Source: UBA11869 sp964544965
Lineage (GTDB): Bacteria; Pseudomonadota; Gammaproteobacteria; Eutrophobiales; Eutrophobiaceae
Reading direction: 5' to 3'
NCBI GenBank assembly: GCA_964544965.1
Contig: CAZJED010000006.1
Span: 1-38,749 of the forward strand
Length of the DNA stretch: 38,749 nucleotides
In this document: positions 24,785-33,757 of the stretch, piece after piece
Layout: every line of letters starts with the position of its first letter
Position numbering within the stretch: position 1 is the first letter of the stretch
Notes under the pieces: generated by a model
What the model was told of the DNA's origin: nothing
Seen by the model: the letters and a program-made list of their open reading frames with translations, nothing else
Database searches by the model: none
Position numbers and translations under genes: made by a program

Positions 24785-25519
24785 ATGGCAGGTCATAGTA
24801 AATGGGCAAATATCCAGCACCGTAAAGGCCGACAAGATGCTAAACGCGGAAAGCTTTTCACTAAATTAATCAGAGAAATTACCGTTGCGGCAAAATTGGG
24901 TGGAGGCGACTCCAGTGCTAACCCTAGACTACGAGCCGCAATTGATAATGGTCTTTCTAATAATATGACCAAAGATACAATAGATCGTGCGGTAAAACGC
25001 GGAGTTGGGGGAGACGAGAGCGGGAATGTTGATGAAATACGCTATGAAGGTTATGGACCAGGGGGTGTCGCTGTTATTGTTGATACAATGACAGACAACA
25101 AAAATCGTACAGTTGCTGAGATACGCCATATCTTTTCAAAATTTGGAGGTAACCTTGGCACAGATGGTTCTGTATCAAAAATTGGTTTAATTTCATTTCA
25201 AGATGAGGTTGATGAAGACACAATTATGGAGTCAGCATTGGAAGGAGGGGCTGAAGACATCATTACCAACGACGACAATTCTATCGACGTCATTACTAAT
25301 CCTGACAATCTTGTTGACGTCAAAGAAACCATCCTTGCTGCTGGCTTTATACCCGAGAATACAGAAGTAACTATGCGCGCCTCAACAACAAGTGAATTAG
25401 ATAAAAAAAGTGCTGAAACAATGATGAAATTATTGGATGCATTAGAAGATCTTGATGATGTTCAAAAAGTGTATTCAAATGCAGAAATCCCAGATAATAT
25501 TTTGGCTGAATTAAGTTGA
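24785..25519 (+). CDS. yebC: YebC/PmpR-family protein (TACO1 family)
   Basis: The 244-residue protein begins MAGHSKWANIQHRKGRQDAK, the standard start of the YebC/TACO1 family. ERYEGYGPGG-type residues (EIRYEGYGPGGVAVIV) and NRTVAEIRHIFSKFGGNLG follow. Members were described as transcription regulators; some are now linked to translation through proline-rich stretches. It sits directly before ruvC, the usual place in gammaproteobacteria, and its stop overlaps the ruvC start. Family identification is secure. Confidence 0.96.
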   Translation: MAGHSKWANIQHRKGRQDAKRGKLFTKLIREITVAAKLGGGDSSANPRLRAAIDNGLSNNMTKDTIDRAVKRGVGGDESGNVDEIRYEGYGPGGVAVIVDTMTDNKNRTVAEIRHIFSKFGGNLGTDGSVSKIGLISFQDEVDEDTIMESALEGGAEDIITNDDNSIDVITNPDNLVDVKETILAAGFIPENTEVTMRASTTSELDKKSAETMMKLLDALEDLDDVQKVYSNAEIPDNILAELS

Positions 25520-26034
25520 TAAAAATTTTAGGCATCGATCCTGGCTCGATAAACACTGGATATGGCATTATAGAATCTAAGGGAAACTATAATAAACATA
25601 TCAAAAATGGTGTAATTAAGATCAAAGCTAAAACGCTTGCTGAAAAATTAAAAATAATAAATTCAGAAATCACAACAATTATTAAAACTTTTGAGCCTGA
25701 TGAAATTGCCATTGAAAAAGTATTTATGCATCGTAATGCAGATTCTGCTTTAAAACTTGGGCAAGCAAGAGGTGCGGCTATTACAGCCTGTGCAATAAAT
25801 GATATCCCCTTATTTGAATATAGTGCAAATCAAGTAAAACAGGCGTGTGTTGGAAAAGGACACGCCGCTAAAGAACAAGTACAACATATGATAAAAATCT
25901 TATTATGTTTGGAAGAGAGCCCATTAGCAGATGCTGCAGATGCATTAGCTATCGCTCTGTGCCATGCAAACTCACGTGAAAGTTTATTACGCATGCAAGG
26001 TGTTAGTGGAATGAAATATGGAAGACTACAATGA
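25516..26034 (+). CDS. ruvC: Holliday junction resolvase RuvC
   Basis: RuvC cuts Holliday junctions symmetrically during recombination repair. The 172-residue protein has the RNase H-like active site: Asp8 in GIDPGS, Glu in IAIEKVF, and the acidic pair in LADAADALAIALCH. The start is a TTG at 25516 whose last bases form the yebC TGA stop (TTGA overlap), so it is translationally coupled. It puts IKILGIDPGS directly at the N-terminus, as expected. Confidence 0.95.
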   Translation: MIKILGIDPGSINTGYGIIESKGNYNKHIKNGVIKIKAKTLAEKLKIINSEITTIIKTFEPDEIAIEKVFMHRNADSALKLGQARGAAITACAINDIPLFEYSANQVKQACVGKGHAAKEQVQHMIKILLCLEESPLADAADALAIALCHANSRESLLRMQGVSGMKYGRLQ

Positions 26035-26630
26035 TTGGTTTCTTGCGTGGAACGCTTATAAAAAAACAGCCCCCTCTTCTGATGCTTGATGTTAAAGGTG
26101 TTGGGTACGAGATTGAAGCTCCCATGACAACTTTTTATGTTTTACCAGAAACTGATAATGAGATTGAAATATACACTCATCTTGTTGTGCGTAATGATGC
26201 ACATTTACTTTTTGGTTTTGCAACAGAAAATGAACGCCTATTATTTCGAAATTTAATAAAGGTAAATGGTGTTGGTGCAAAAATGGCGCTTACTATTTTA
26301 TCCGGAATTGAGGCAAATGAATTTTCGCAATGTATACAAAATAATGATGCGGAAAGACTAACAAAATTACCGGGGGTTGGGAAAAAGACTGCGGAAAGAT
26401 TGATTGTTGAAATGAGAGACCGTATCGAAAATATACCTAAATTGGCAACAACTCAAAAGAGTAACAATGTAGACGGATATAATAACCCCGCTGATGAAGC
26501 GGTTAGCGCGCTAATTTCTCTGGGTTATAAACCGCCCGAAGCTAGTAAATACGTACTTGCTGTTGCAAATGACGGCATGAGTAGCGAAGAATTGATAAGA
26601 GAAGCGCTCAAACATTCGGTAAAAAAATAA
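26031..26630 (+). CDS. ruvA: Holliday junction DNA helicase subunit RuvA
   Basis: RuvA binds the four-way junction as a tetramer and loads the RuvB motor. The 199-residue protein starts MIGFLRGTLI, the normal RuvA start, and overlaps the ruvC stop by four bases (ATGA). The OB-fold domain is followed by two helix-hairpin-helix motifs (LIKVNGVGAKMALTIL and LTKLPGVGKKTAERLI). A flexible linker leads to the C-terminal RuvB-binding domain (ALISLGYKPPEASKYV). Confidence 0.97.
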   Translation: MIGFLRGTLIKKQPPLLMLDVKGVGYEIEAPMTTFYVLPETDNEIEIYTHLVVRNDAHLLFGFATENERLLFRNLIKVNGVGAKMALTILSGIEANEFSQCIQNNDAERLTKLPGVGKKTAERLIVEMRDRIENIPKLATTQKSNNVDGYNNPADEAVSALISLGYKPPEASKYVLAVANDGMSSEELIREALKHSVKK

Positions 26631-26767
26631 TTATTTATACAATGAAATCAAAAAAATCATCACTATTTTGTCATTTTATCAACATATCATTGTCATTTTT
26701 TTAGATTTAAATGAAAATTTAACTTTAACTAGTTTAATCTGGCGTATAAATAAAAAACAGACCCCTT

Positions 26768-27811
26768 ATGGCAGAACCCGAAACAGTAGTTTCCCCGACA
26801 AGCAATCTGGATGATGTTGCTTCTGAAAATACGTTACGCCCAAAAAAACTAAAAGATTATATGGGGCAAAAATCGGTTCATGAACAAATGGAAATTTTTA
26901 TTGGGGCAGCCAAACAAAGAGCCGAACCCTTAGACCATGTTCTTATTTTTGGGCCGCCTGGGCTAGGGAAAACAACTCTTGCTCACATTATTGCTAACGA
27001 AATGAATGTTAATATGAGGCAAACTTCAGGGCCAGTACTAGAACGACCTGGGGATCTCGCAGCTTTATTAACTAACCTTGAACCTAATGATGTTCTTTTT
27101 GTTGATGAAATACATCGTCTCAGCCCTGTTGTTGAAGAAGTACTATACCCCGCAATGGAGGATTATCAAATCGACATTATGATTGGGGAAGGGCCAGCAG
27201 CACGGGCGATCAAACTTGATGTGCCGCCATTTACTTTGGTGGGTGCAACTACACGGGCAGGTTTATTGACATCGCCATTACGTGATCGCTTTGGGATTGT
27301 TCAAAGACTTGAATTTTATTCGCCTAACGAACTAACACAAATTGTTAATCGTTCATCTAAGATTCTTGATGTTAAAATTGAGGCTAATGGCGCTAATGAA
27401 ATAGCGGCCCGTTCACGTGGAACACCGCGTATTGCTAATCGCTTACTAAGACGTGTTCGCGATTTTGCTCAGGTAAAAGCAGATGGAAAAATTTCAGGAG
27501 GGATATCATCTGAAGCTTTGGACATGTTGAACGTTGATGCACACGGATTTGACATGATGGATAGAAAATTACTTCTAGCGATTCTACAAAAATTTGATGG
27601 AGGCCCTGTTGGTGTTGATAGTTTAGCAGCAGCTATTGGTGAGGAACGCGACACAATTGAAGATGTGCTTGAACCATATTTAATACAACAAGGTTTTATG
27701 ATGCGAACCCCACGGGGTAGAATTGCAACGCGTAATGCATGGTTACATTTTGGTTTAGATGCCCCAAAAGATTCTCTTGGCACTAATGACTTATTTGATG
27801 AAGATAAATAA
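26768..27811 (+). CDS. ruvB: Holliday junction branch-migration ATPase RuvB
   Basis: RuvB is the AAA+ hexameric motor that drives branch migration with RuvA. The 347-residue protein has Walker A GPPGLGKTT near residue 62, Walker B VDEIHRL and the sensor segment GATTRAGLLTSPLRDRFG. The C-terminal winged-helix domain carries TPRGRIAT. A 137-base spacer separates it from ruvA; it holds an AT-rich TATAAA (26745-26750) that may be a -10 box without a clear -35. ybgC follows after 14 bases. Confidence 0.97.
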   Translation: MAEPETVVSPTSNLDDVASENTLRPKKLKDYMGQKSVHEQMEIFIGAAKQRAEPLDHVLIFGPPGLGKTTLAHIIANEMNVNMRQTSGPVLERPGDLAALLTNLEPNDVLFVDEIHRLSPVVEEVLYPAMEDYQIDIMIGEGPAARAIKLDVPPFTLVGATTRAGLLTSPLRDRFGIVQRLEFYSPNELTQIVNRSSKILDVKIEANGANEIAARSRGTPRIANRLLRRVRDFAQVKADGKISGGISSEALDMLNVDAHGFDMMDRKLLLAILQKFDGGPVGVDSLAAAIGEERDTIEDVLEPYLIQQGFMMRTPRGRIATRNAWLHFGLDAPKDSLGTNDLFDEDK

Positions 27812-27825
27812 ACATAAAATTTAAA

Positions 27826-28236
27826 ATGCTAAGAGAATTTACATGGCAAATACGTGTTTATTATGAAGATACTGATGCGGGAGAAGTTATATTTTATGCA
27901 AATTATTTAAAATTTATGGAACGTGCTCGTACGGAATGGTTAAGGAAAATAAATTTTGATCATAAAATTCTAAAAGAAAAATATAAACTATTATTTGCCG
28001 TAAAAAATTTAACAATTAATTATATTAAACCTGGGCACCTTGATGATTTATTAACTATTACATCAGAATTATTAGACAGTCGTAAAGCAAGCCTAACATT
28101 TGGACAAAATATTAAAAATGAAAATAATGAATTACTTAGTGAAGCAAAAGTTAAAATTGCTTGTATAAATTCAAAAACATTAAAAGCGTCACCAATGCCA
28201 GATGAATTAATCTTGGAGTTAACGAATGACAACTGA
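27826..28236 (+). CDS. ybgC: Tol-Pal-associated acyl-CoA thioesterase YbgC
   Basis: YbgC is a hot-dog-fold acyl-CoA thioesterase encoded with the Tol-Pal genes in most gammaproteobacteria. The 136-residue protein has the active-site segment YYEDTDAGEVIFYANYLKFMER, reported here only by its key residue Asp17. The last 11 bases overlap the start of tolQ, which indicates tight coupling. The physiological acyl-CoA substrate is uncertain in the family. Confidence 0.93.
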   Translation: MLREFTWQIRVYYEDTDAGEVIFYANYLKFMERARTEWLRKINFDHKILKEKYKLLFAVKNLTINYIKPGHLDDLLTITSELLDSRKASLTFGQNIKNENNELLSEAKVKIACINSKTLKASPMPDELILELTNDN

Positions 28237-28900
28237 TCACTCATTTATTGATTTAATATTAAACGCTAGCCTTATAGTACAACTTGTAATGTTAATACTT
28301 GTGTTAGCTTCTGTAGTTTCTTGGACAATGATCTTTAGTAAACGCTTGTTACTTAAACATTCTAAAAGTGATGCAGATATATTTGAAGAAAGATTCTGGT
28401 CATCAGAAGACTTAAGCCCTTTATACAATAGAATTACAGCGGGTCGTTATGAGTCAAGCGGTATGGAAAAAATCTTTGAAGCCGGCTATAAAGAATTTTC
28501 AAGACTTCAAAAACAAGAAAGCATTGACCCAGAGGCAATACTTGATGGGGCGCAAAGATCTATGCGTATTGCTATGAATAAAGAAGTTGATCATCTTGAA
28601 ACTAATCTTTCATTTCTAGCAACTGTTGGATCGACAAGCCCATATATAGGTTTATTCGGAACAGTATGGGGAATCATGAATAGTTTCCAAGCTCTGGGTA
28701 CCGTACAACAGGCAACTATATCGATGGTAGCACCTGGGATAAGTGAAGCACTAGTAGCAACTGCTATGGGTTTATTCGCGGCCATACCTGCAGTTATTGC
28801 CTACAATAGGTATTCAAATGACGTTGAGCGTTTAATTAATCGTTATGATAATTTTTTGGAAGAGTTTTCTTCAATTCTGCATCGACATGCACATAGTTAG
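28226..28900 (+). CDS. tolQ: Tol-Pal system proton-channel subunit TolQ
   Basis: TolQ is the MotA/ExbB-family inner-membrane protein that forms the proton-driven motor with TolR. At 224 residues it has the normal length. One membrane helix lies near the N-terminus (LIVQLVMLILVLASVVSWTM region) and two in the C-terminal half. The family segments LATVGSTSPYIGLFGTVWGI and GISEALVATAMGLFAAIPAV line the channel. It overlaps ybgC by 11 bases and precedes tolR by 12. Confidence 0.97.
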   Translation: MTTDHSFIDLILNASLIVQLVMLILVLASVVSWTMIFSKRLLLKHSKSDADIFEERFWSSEDLSPLYNRITAGRYESSGMEKIFEAGYKEFSRLQKQESIDPEAILDGAQRSMRIAMNKEVDHLETNLSFLATVGSTSPYIGLFGTVWGIMNSFQALGTVQQATISMVAPGISEALVATAMGLFAAIPAVIAYNRYSNDVERLINRYDNFLEEFSSILHRHAHS

Positions 28901-28912
28901 TAATTAATTTTT

Positions 28913-29335
28913 ATGAGACAGCGCACCCGTAAAAAACCAATATCTGAAATCAATGTAGTTCCTTACATTGATGTGATGTTAGTATTATTAATAATATTTA
29001 TGATAACAGCACCGTTATTAAGTCAAGGAGTTAAAGTTGATTTACCACAAGCTCCGTCCACACCTCTACCACCTAATGAAAAAGAACCAGTAATTGTAAA
29101 CGTAGATAAAAATGGGAATTTCTTTATTAATTACGGAGAAAACCAAGATGCGCCTGTACCTCCTAATATTTTAGTTAACCGCATCAGCGCATTATTAAAA
29201 TATCAACCTGGAATTCCTGTTCTTGTTGGGGGAGACACAAATGTAGCCTATGGAGAGGTAATCCAATTGATGACGTTACTACAACAAGCGGGTGTACCTT
29301 CAGTAGGCATGATTACTGACCCGCCTGAAAAATAA
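28913..29335 (+). CDS. tolR: Tol-Pal system motor subunit TolR
   Basis: TolR has one membrane helix and a periplasmic domain, and belongs to the ExbD family. In the 140-residue protein the motif INVVPYIDVMLVLLIIFM contains Asp20, the proton-carrying aspartate equivalent to Asp23 of E. coli. The periplasmic part ends with MTLLQQAGVPSVGMITDPP, characteristic of the family. Confidence 0.97.
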   Translation: MRQRTRKKPISEINVVPYIDVMLVLLIIFMITAPLLSQGVKVDLPQAPSTPLPPNEKEPVIVNVDKNGNFFINYGENQDAPVPPNILVNRISALLKYQPGIPVLVGGDTNVAYGEVIQLMTLLQQAGVPSVGMITDPPEK

Positions 29336-29340
29336 AAAAT

Positions 29341-30183
29341 ATGTATACAAATTGGTTGCAAACTTCAAGATCATTGTTTTTATCTATTGTCCTACATATT
29401 GTGCTTGGTGGAATATTAATATTAAGTTTCAAATTTTCAGCTAAACCTGTGCCAATTCACAAGCCTGTTGCAAATATTGTTAAAGCTGTATCAGTAGATA
29501 AAAAACAGGTTGAATTAGAACTAAAACGCTTGAAAGAAATAGAAGATACAAAAAAAGCGGATGAGAAAAAGCGACAGAAAAAACTAGAAAAGAAAGCTGA
29601 AGATGCCAAAAAGAAAAGAATAGCTGAGGAGAAAAAACTAAAAAAACTAAAAAAGAAAAAGGAAGCAGAAAAGAAAAAAAGGAAAGAAGAAGAGAAAAAG
29701 CTCAAAAAACTAGAGAAAGAAAGAAAAGAATTAGAAAAAAAACAAAAGTTAGAGAAAGAAAAAAGAAAGAAAGAAGCAAAACGTAAACGTAAGGAAGAAG
29801 AAAAAAAGAAAGCTAAAGAAGCAGAACGTAAACGTAAGGAAGAAGAAAAAAAATTAAAAGAGAAAGCGTTACAAGAAGAACTTGAGGCAGAACAATCACA
29901 ACATGATCAGTCTGAAATATCAAAATATACTGGTTTAATTATAAATGCAATTGAAAATAAATTTAATGAAACGAATCTTAAAGAAGGTTTATCTTGTAAA
30001 ATCCTTATTAGAATGATTGAGGGAGGCGAAGTAATAGAGTCAACTATTGTAGATTCTAGTGGTAATGAGCTATTTGATCGAAGAGCAGAACTAGCTGTGC
30101 GTGCCGCATCTCCATTACCTGTGCCAAGTGAAAGTAGGTTATTTAATAAAATGCGTTCAATCCGAATAACTTTTGACCCATAA
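29341..30183 (+). CDS. tolA: Tol-Pal system energy-transducing protein TolA
   Basis: TolA links the TolQR motor to TolB and Pal across the periplasm. The 280-residue protein has one N-terminal membrane helix with the SxxxH motif (Ser15, His19) that contacts TolQR. A long Lys/Glu/Ala helix follows (about residues 55-185), then a short C-terminal globular domain (about 195-280) with LIINAIENKF, CKILIRMIEGGEV and AVRAASPLPVP. The helix is unusually rich in lysine encoded by AAA/AAG and includes a 15-residue tandem repeat. It is shorter than E. coli TolA, mainly in the helical arm. Confidence 0.95.
   Translation: MYTNWLQTSRSLFLSIVLHIVLGGILILSFKFSAKPVPIHKPVANIVKAVSVDKKQVELELKRLKEIEDTKKADEKKRQKKLEKKAEDAKKKRIAEEKKLKKLKKKKEAEKKKRKEEEKKLKKLEKERKELEKKQKLEKEKRKKEAKRKRKEEEKKKAKEAERKRKEEEKKLKEKALQEELEAEQSQHDQSEISKYTGLIINAIENKFNETNLKEGLSCKILIRMIEGGEVIESTIVDSSGNELFDRRAELAVRAASPLPVPSESRLFNKMRSIRITFDP
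29776..29856 (+). repeat. 45-base tandem repeat in the TolA helix
   Basis: Two head-to-tail units of 45 bases start at 29776 and 29821; the second is followed only as far as about 29856. They share an almost unbroken match from 29781-29807 to 29826-29852. They encode 15-residue helical units beginning A(K/E)RKRKEEEKK. Such in-frame repeats can lengthen or shorten the TolA arm without breaking the gene. Confidence 0.85.
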
Positions 30184-30199
30184 GAGTATAATGTAGATT

Positions 30200-31495
30200 A
30201 TGAAAACTTTTATAAAATTATCTTTTATTTATTTTTTACTTTTACCATTAAAAACATATGCCGTACTTGATATAAAAATAACTCAGGGTATAGAAGAGCC
30301 TATTCCTATTGCCGTTGCGATTTTTGGCTGGTCACAAGCAAGTAGTGTTGCGCCAATAGATATGTCGCAGATAATTACAGCAGATCTTACACGCAGCGGG
30401 CGATTTGATGTTATGGATGCTCAGGATCTACCGCAAAGCCCAACAGAATTCGATGCAATAAATTTTAGCGATTGGCGAAAACTTGGGATGGAAAATATTG
30501 TCATTGGAAATCTTGTGCTTACAGAATCCGGGAACTATGACGTAAGTTTTAGATTAATTGATATATACCGTAAAAAACAAATTGCCGGCTTTCGTATACC
30601 TGCAAAACCAAATCTTTTACGTAGAGTAGCCCACCAAATTAGTGATATTGTTTTTGAGAAATTAACTGGAATAGAAGGCGCATTTAACACGCGTGTCGCT
30701 TACATAACAGTCAAAAAAGAGAATAAGAAAAAAATACACACTCTTCATATAGCCGATGCTGACGGTTACAACATAAAGAAACTGGTTGAGTCCTCTGAAC
30801 CATTGCTTTCACCATCCTGGTCATATGATGGCAAAAAAATTGCATATGTCTCTTTTGAAGGAAAAAGTTCTTCAGTTTTTATTCAAGATATTTTAACCGG
30901 TAGCCGCACTCGAGTTTCTAAATTTGAAGGTATTAATAGTTCCCCAAACTGGTCGCCTGATGGCGCTCATCTAGCTCTAACTTTGTCAAAAGATGGGAAC
31001 ACCGAAATTTATATTATGGATTTAACTACAAAATCATTAAAGCGAATTACTAAACATGACGGTATTGACACAGAACCCGTATGGTCACCTGATGGCCAAA
31101 AATTGGTTTTTACGTCTGACCGTAGCGGCAGCCCACAAATATATGAAGTTGTTATTAAAAATGGCACGCCTAAGCGACTAAGTTTTGAAGGTACCTATAA
31201 TGCGCGTCCTAGGTATTCACCTGATGGGAAATCTATTACCTTGGTACACTCCGTGGGTAATTCGTACCATATAGCTGTACTTAACCTCGATAATGGTTAC
31301 ATCAGCGTGTTAACAGATGGTCCCCTAGATGAATCACCAAGTTACGCCCCAAATGGAAGCATGGTTATTTATGCAACAACTGGCAGACGTGGGGGTCAGT
31401 TGGCTGCTATCTCTGTTGATGGCCGTATTAAACAGCGACTTGGCTTGCACCAAGGGGATGTGCGCGAACCCGCTTGGGGGCCATTTTTAAAATAA
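30200..31495 (+). CDS. tolB: Tol-Pal system periplasmic beta-propeller TolB
   Basis: TolB is the periplasmic protein that shuttles between Pal and TolA. The 431-residue protein has a signal peptide (about residues 1-21, ending TYA). An N-terminal alpha/beta domain follows (about 25-160, with VAIFGW, ITADLTRSGRFD and WRKLGMENIVIG). The rest is a six-bladed propeller with repeated WSPDG or YSPDG blade motifs. The last blade ends in GDVREPAWGPF, typical of TolB. Confidence 0.97.
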   Translation: MKTFIKLSFIYFLLLPLKTYAVLDIKITQGIEEPIPIAVAIFGWSQASSVAPIDMSQIITADLTRSGRFDVMDAQDLPQSPTEFDAINFSDWRKLGMENIVIGNLVLTESGNYDVSFRLIDIYRKKQIAGFRIPAKPNLLRRVAHQISDIVFEKLTGIEGAFNTRVAYITVKKENKKKIHTLHIADADGYNIKKLVESSEPLLSPSWSYDGKKIAYVSFEGKSSSVFIQDILTGSRTRVSKFEGINSSPNWSPDGAHLALTLSKDGNTEIYIMDLTTKSLKRITKHDGIDTEPVWSPDGQKLVFTSDRSGSPQIYEVVIKNGTPKRLSFEGTYNARPRYSPDGKSITLVHSVGNSYHIAVLNLDNGYISVLTDGPLDESPSYAPNGSMVIYATTGRRGGQLAAISVDGRIKQRLGLHQGDVREPAWGPFLK

Positions 31496-31578
31496 ACCTT
31501 TAATAATGCTTCTATGCGCTTACTTATGAATGTTATGCTATATAAAACAGCCTGTTAAATGCTGAAAAGGAGAAAGAT

Positions 31579-32112
31579 ATGACCATTCGTTTATTCTTTG
31601 TAATTGGTTTAGCTATGCTTCTACTCGGTTGTAGCAAAGACCAAGTAAAAGAAGAAGAGCCTGTTGAAGTTACTGACTTAAACGCTGATTCTGCTGTCGA
31701 CTCAAGCGAAGATGGGGCACAAACATTTGGTGCTGAAGATGAGTCTAGCTCGGCATTTAGTCAATTAGATGATCCGCAAAGCCCATTATCAGTTCGTATT
31801 ATTTATTTTGAATACGATAGCAGTGAAATCAGATCAGATTATAGATCTACAATTGAAGCACATTCGCTCTATCTACAACAAAATCCAAATACATCTATCA
31901 CATTAGAAGGACACGCCGATGAACGAGGCTCTCGTGAATATAATCTAGCTTTGGGAGAACGGCGAGCTAAAACAGTTAAGCAGCAGATGCTGTTACTCGG
32001 TGCTAATTCAAGCCAAATAAGGATGGTTAGTTACGGCGAAGAACGGCCTGCAAGTGATGATCATGATGATGCATCTTGGCAACAAAATAGACGCGTTGAA
32101 ATTCTATATTAA
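31579..32112 (+). CDS. pal: Peptidoglycan-associated lipoprotein Pal
   Basis: Pal anchors the outer membrane to peptidoglycan. The 177-residue protein has a lipoprotein signal with lipobox LLGCS. An acidic, Ser-rich linker follows (about 25-70), then an OmpA-like domain. Its peptidoglycan-binding segment is EGHADERGSREYNLALGERRA, given here by its key residues Asp and Arg of the HADERGS motif; SYGEERP and NRRVEI complete the domain. It has the strongest ribosome binding site of the cluster (AAAAGGAGAAAG). An 83-base AT-rich spacer before it contains TATAAA (31541-31546) and may hold its own promoter. Confidence 0.96.
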   Translation: MTIRLFFVIGLAMLLLGCSKDQVKEEEPVEVTDLNADSAVDSSEDGAQTFGAEDESSSAFSQLDDPQSPLSVRIIYFEYDSSEIRSDYRSTIEAHSLYLQQNPNTSITLEGHADERGSREYNLALGERRAKTVKQQMLLLGANSSQIRMVSYGEERPASDDHDDASWQQNRRVEILY

Positions 32113-32137
32113 TTAGAAAATTTTTTGGTCTATGTAA

Positions 32138-32995
32138 ATGCGTATATTTATTTATTTGATAAGTTTTATTTTTTTTGGTGTAACTCTAGCTGATGAAAAA
32201 AATACTAGCGAAAGTTTAACTCCCGTATATGAGCCTGTCACAAGCAACATTAATGAACGGCTAGAAAAAATTGAACAGCAACTAAATAACAGCGCGCTAC
32301 TAGAAATGCTTGAGTCTTTAGAATCCTTAAAAAAAGAAATCAATACACTACGTGGTGAAATTGAAGTACAAGCGCACACAATAGATCAATTAAAACAAAA
32401 ACAACGCGACCTTTATACAGACCTAGATAAAAGATTAGAAAGATTTGGAACTAATGAAACTAACGTAAATTCTCAAAGTGAATTACAGGTATTAGACACA
32501 AATAATGAAGAACTGATAAGTGAAGATAATATGTCAAACGAAGAAATGCTTGTCATTGAAACAACCAGCGATATTGGGAATGGGAGCAAAATAGATAGCG
32601 GAGAAAAATTTATAGACCCTCAAAACGCAGATAAAATTTACCGCGATGCATTTAAATTACTAAAAGAATCTCAATATGAACAAGCTCTTGTAGCATTTAA
32701 AAATTTTTTAAAAGATTACCCTAATAATTCTTTATCAAATAATGCACAATATTGGATAGGTGAGGCAAACTACGTAATGCAAAATTATGAAATTGCTATT
32801 AATGAATATCAAGCTTTATTAAATACTTACCCAGATAGCCAAAAAACATCTCATGCCTTATTAAAAATAGGGTACAGCTATGTTGAACTAGGAAACATAG
32901 CTGAAGCAAAAAAGACACTAAAGGAAGTTATTCGCCAATACCCAGACACTACTGCATCAAAACTTGCAGATGAACGGTTACGGAAAATTAGGTAA
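32138..32995 (+). CDS. cpoB: Cell-division coordinator CpoB (YbgF)
   Basis: CpoB is a periplasmic protein that coordinates peptidoglycan synthesis with Tol-Pal-driven outer-membrane constriction. The 285-residue product has a signal peptide (about 1-18), then a trimerising coiled coil (about 38-105, with LEKIEQQLNNS and LKKEINTLRGEIEVQ). An acidic linker follows, then three TPR units (about 165-285, including YRDAFKLLKESQYEQALVAF and NYEIAINEYQALLNTYPDS). It lies 25 bases after pal, its normal place. Confidence 0.95.
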   Translation: MRIFIYLISFIFFGVTLADEKNTSESLTPVYEPVTSNINERLEKIEQQLNNSALLEMLESLESLKKEINTLRGEIEVQAHTIDQLKQKQRDLYTDLDKRLERFGTNETNVNSQSELQVLDTNNEELISEDNMSNEEMLVIETTSDIGNGSKIDSGEKFIDPQNADKIYRDAFKLLKESQYEQALVAFKNFLKDYPNNSLSNNAQYWIGEANYVMQNYEIAINEYQALLNTYPDSQKTSHALLKIGYSYVELGNIAEAKKTLKEVIRQYPDTTASKLADERLRKIR

Positions 32996-33017
32996 TTTAA
33001 TAAATATTTATAATTAG

Positions 33018-33701
33018 ATGCAAATCGGCTTCAATCTCAGCTCATTAATACAAAAAAAAGAAATAAAATTAATTATTAATGAAATTTTCTACTCTATACA
33101 GGGTGAATCTTCAAGAATAGGTTTTCCAACGATTTTCATTCGATTGACTGGTTGCCCGTTACGATGTAGTTATTGCGATACTGAATATGCATTTACAGAA
33201 GGGGAAAAAATGTGCATAGATTCCATTTTAAACAAAATTAAACAATACCCTACTAAATATGTCACTGTAACTGGTGGAGAACCTTTAGCTCAAAAAGAAT
33301 GTGTTTTATTGTTAAAAAGACTTTGTAATTATGGTTATGATGTTTCGTTAGAAACAAGTGGTGCAATCACTGTTTCTAATATAGATAAAAGGGTGAAAAA
33401 AATAATTGATGTTAAAACGCCTGGCTCAAAAGAAGATGATAAAAATAACTTCGAAAATTTTAAATATTTGACTAAAAATGATGAGATAAAATTTGTTATT
33501 TGCGATCGAACTGATTATCTTTGGGCCAAAGAAAAAATACTTGAGAAAAAAATAAGTGATATTTGCGATATCATTTTTTCTCCTGTATATAAATTATTAA
33601 ACTCTTCAGATTTAGCAAACTGGATACTTGAGGATAAACTAAATGTTCGTTTGCAACTACAATTGCACAAACATCTATGGGGTGAACAACGCGGTAAATA
33701 G
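33018..33701 (+). CDS. queE: 7-carboxy-7-deazaguanine synthase
   Basis: QueE is a radical-SAM enzyme that contracts the pterin ring to 7-carboxy-7-deazaguanine in queuosine (and preQ0) synthesis. In this 227-residue protein the cluster motif is Cys46-x3-Cys50-x2-Cys53 (CPLRCSYC). The substrate segment FYSIQGESS precedes it and TGGEPL follows it. About 16 residues precede the usual start region (KLIINEIFYS); no better start codon is seen. It follows cpoB and precedes queC, a common order. queD is absent from the window. Confidence 0.94.
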   Translation: MQIGFNLSSLIQKKEIKLIINEIFYSIQGESSRIGFPTIFIRLTGCPLRCSYCDTEYAFTEGEKMCIDSILNKIKQYPTKYVTVTGGEPLAQKECVLLLKRLCNYGYDVSLETSGAITVSNIDKRVKKIIDVKTPGSKEDDKNNFENFKYLTKNDEIKFVICDRTDYLWAKEKILEKKISDICDIIFSPVYKLLNSSDLANWILEDKLNVRLQLQLHKHLWGEQRGK

Positions 33702-33757
33702 GGAAAAATTGTGTTTACTATTTAAAAAAATTATTTTTACTAAATAAATATATTAAC

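Noticed and set aside
29457..29705. Long minus-strand open frame rich in Phe and Ser opposite tolA
   Set aside because: It is the mirror of the Lys/Glu-rich tolA helix codons and shows no real protein features.
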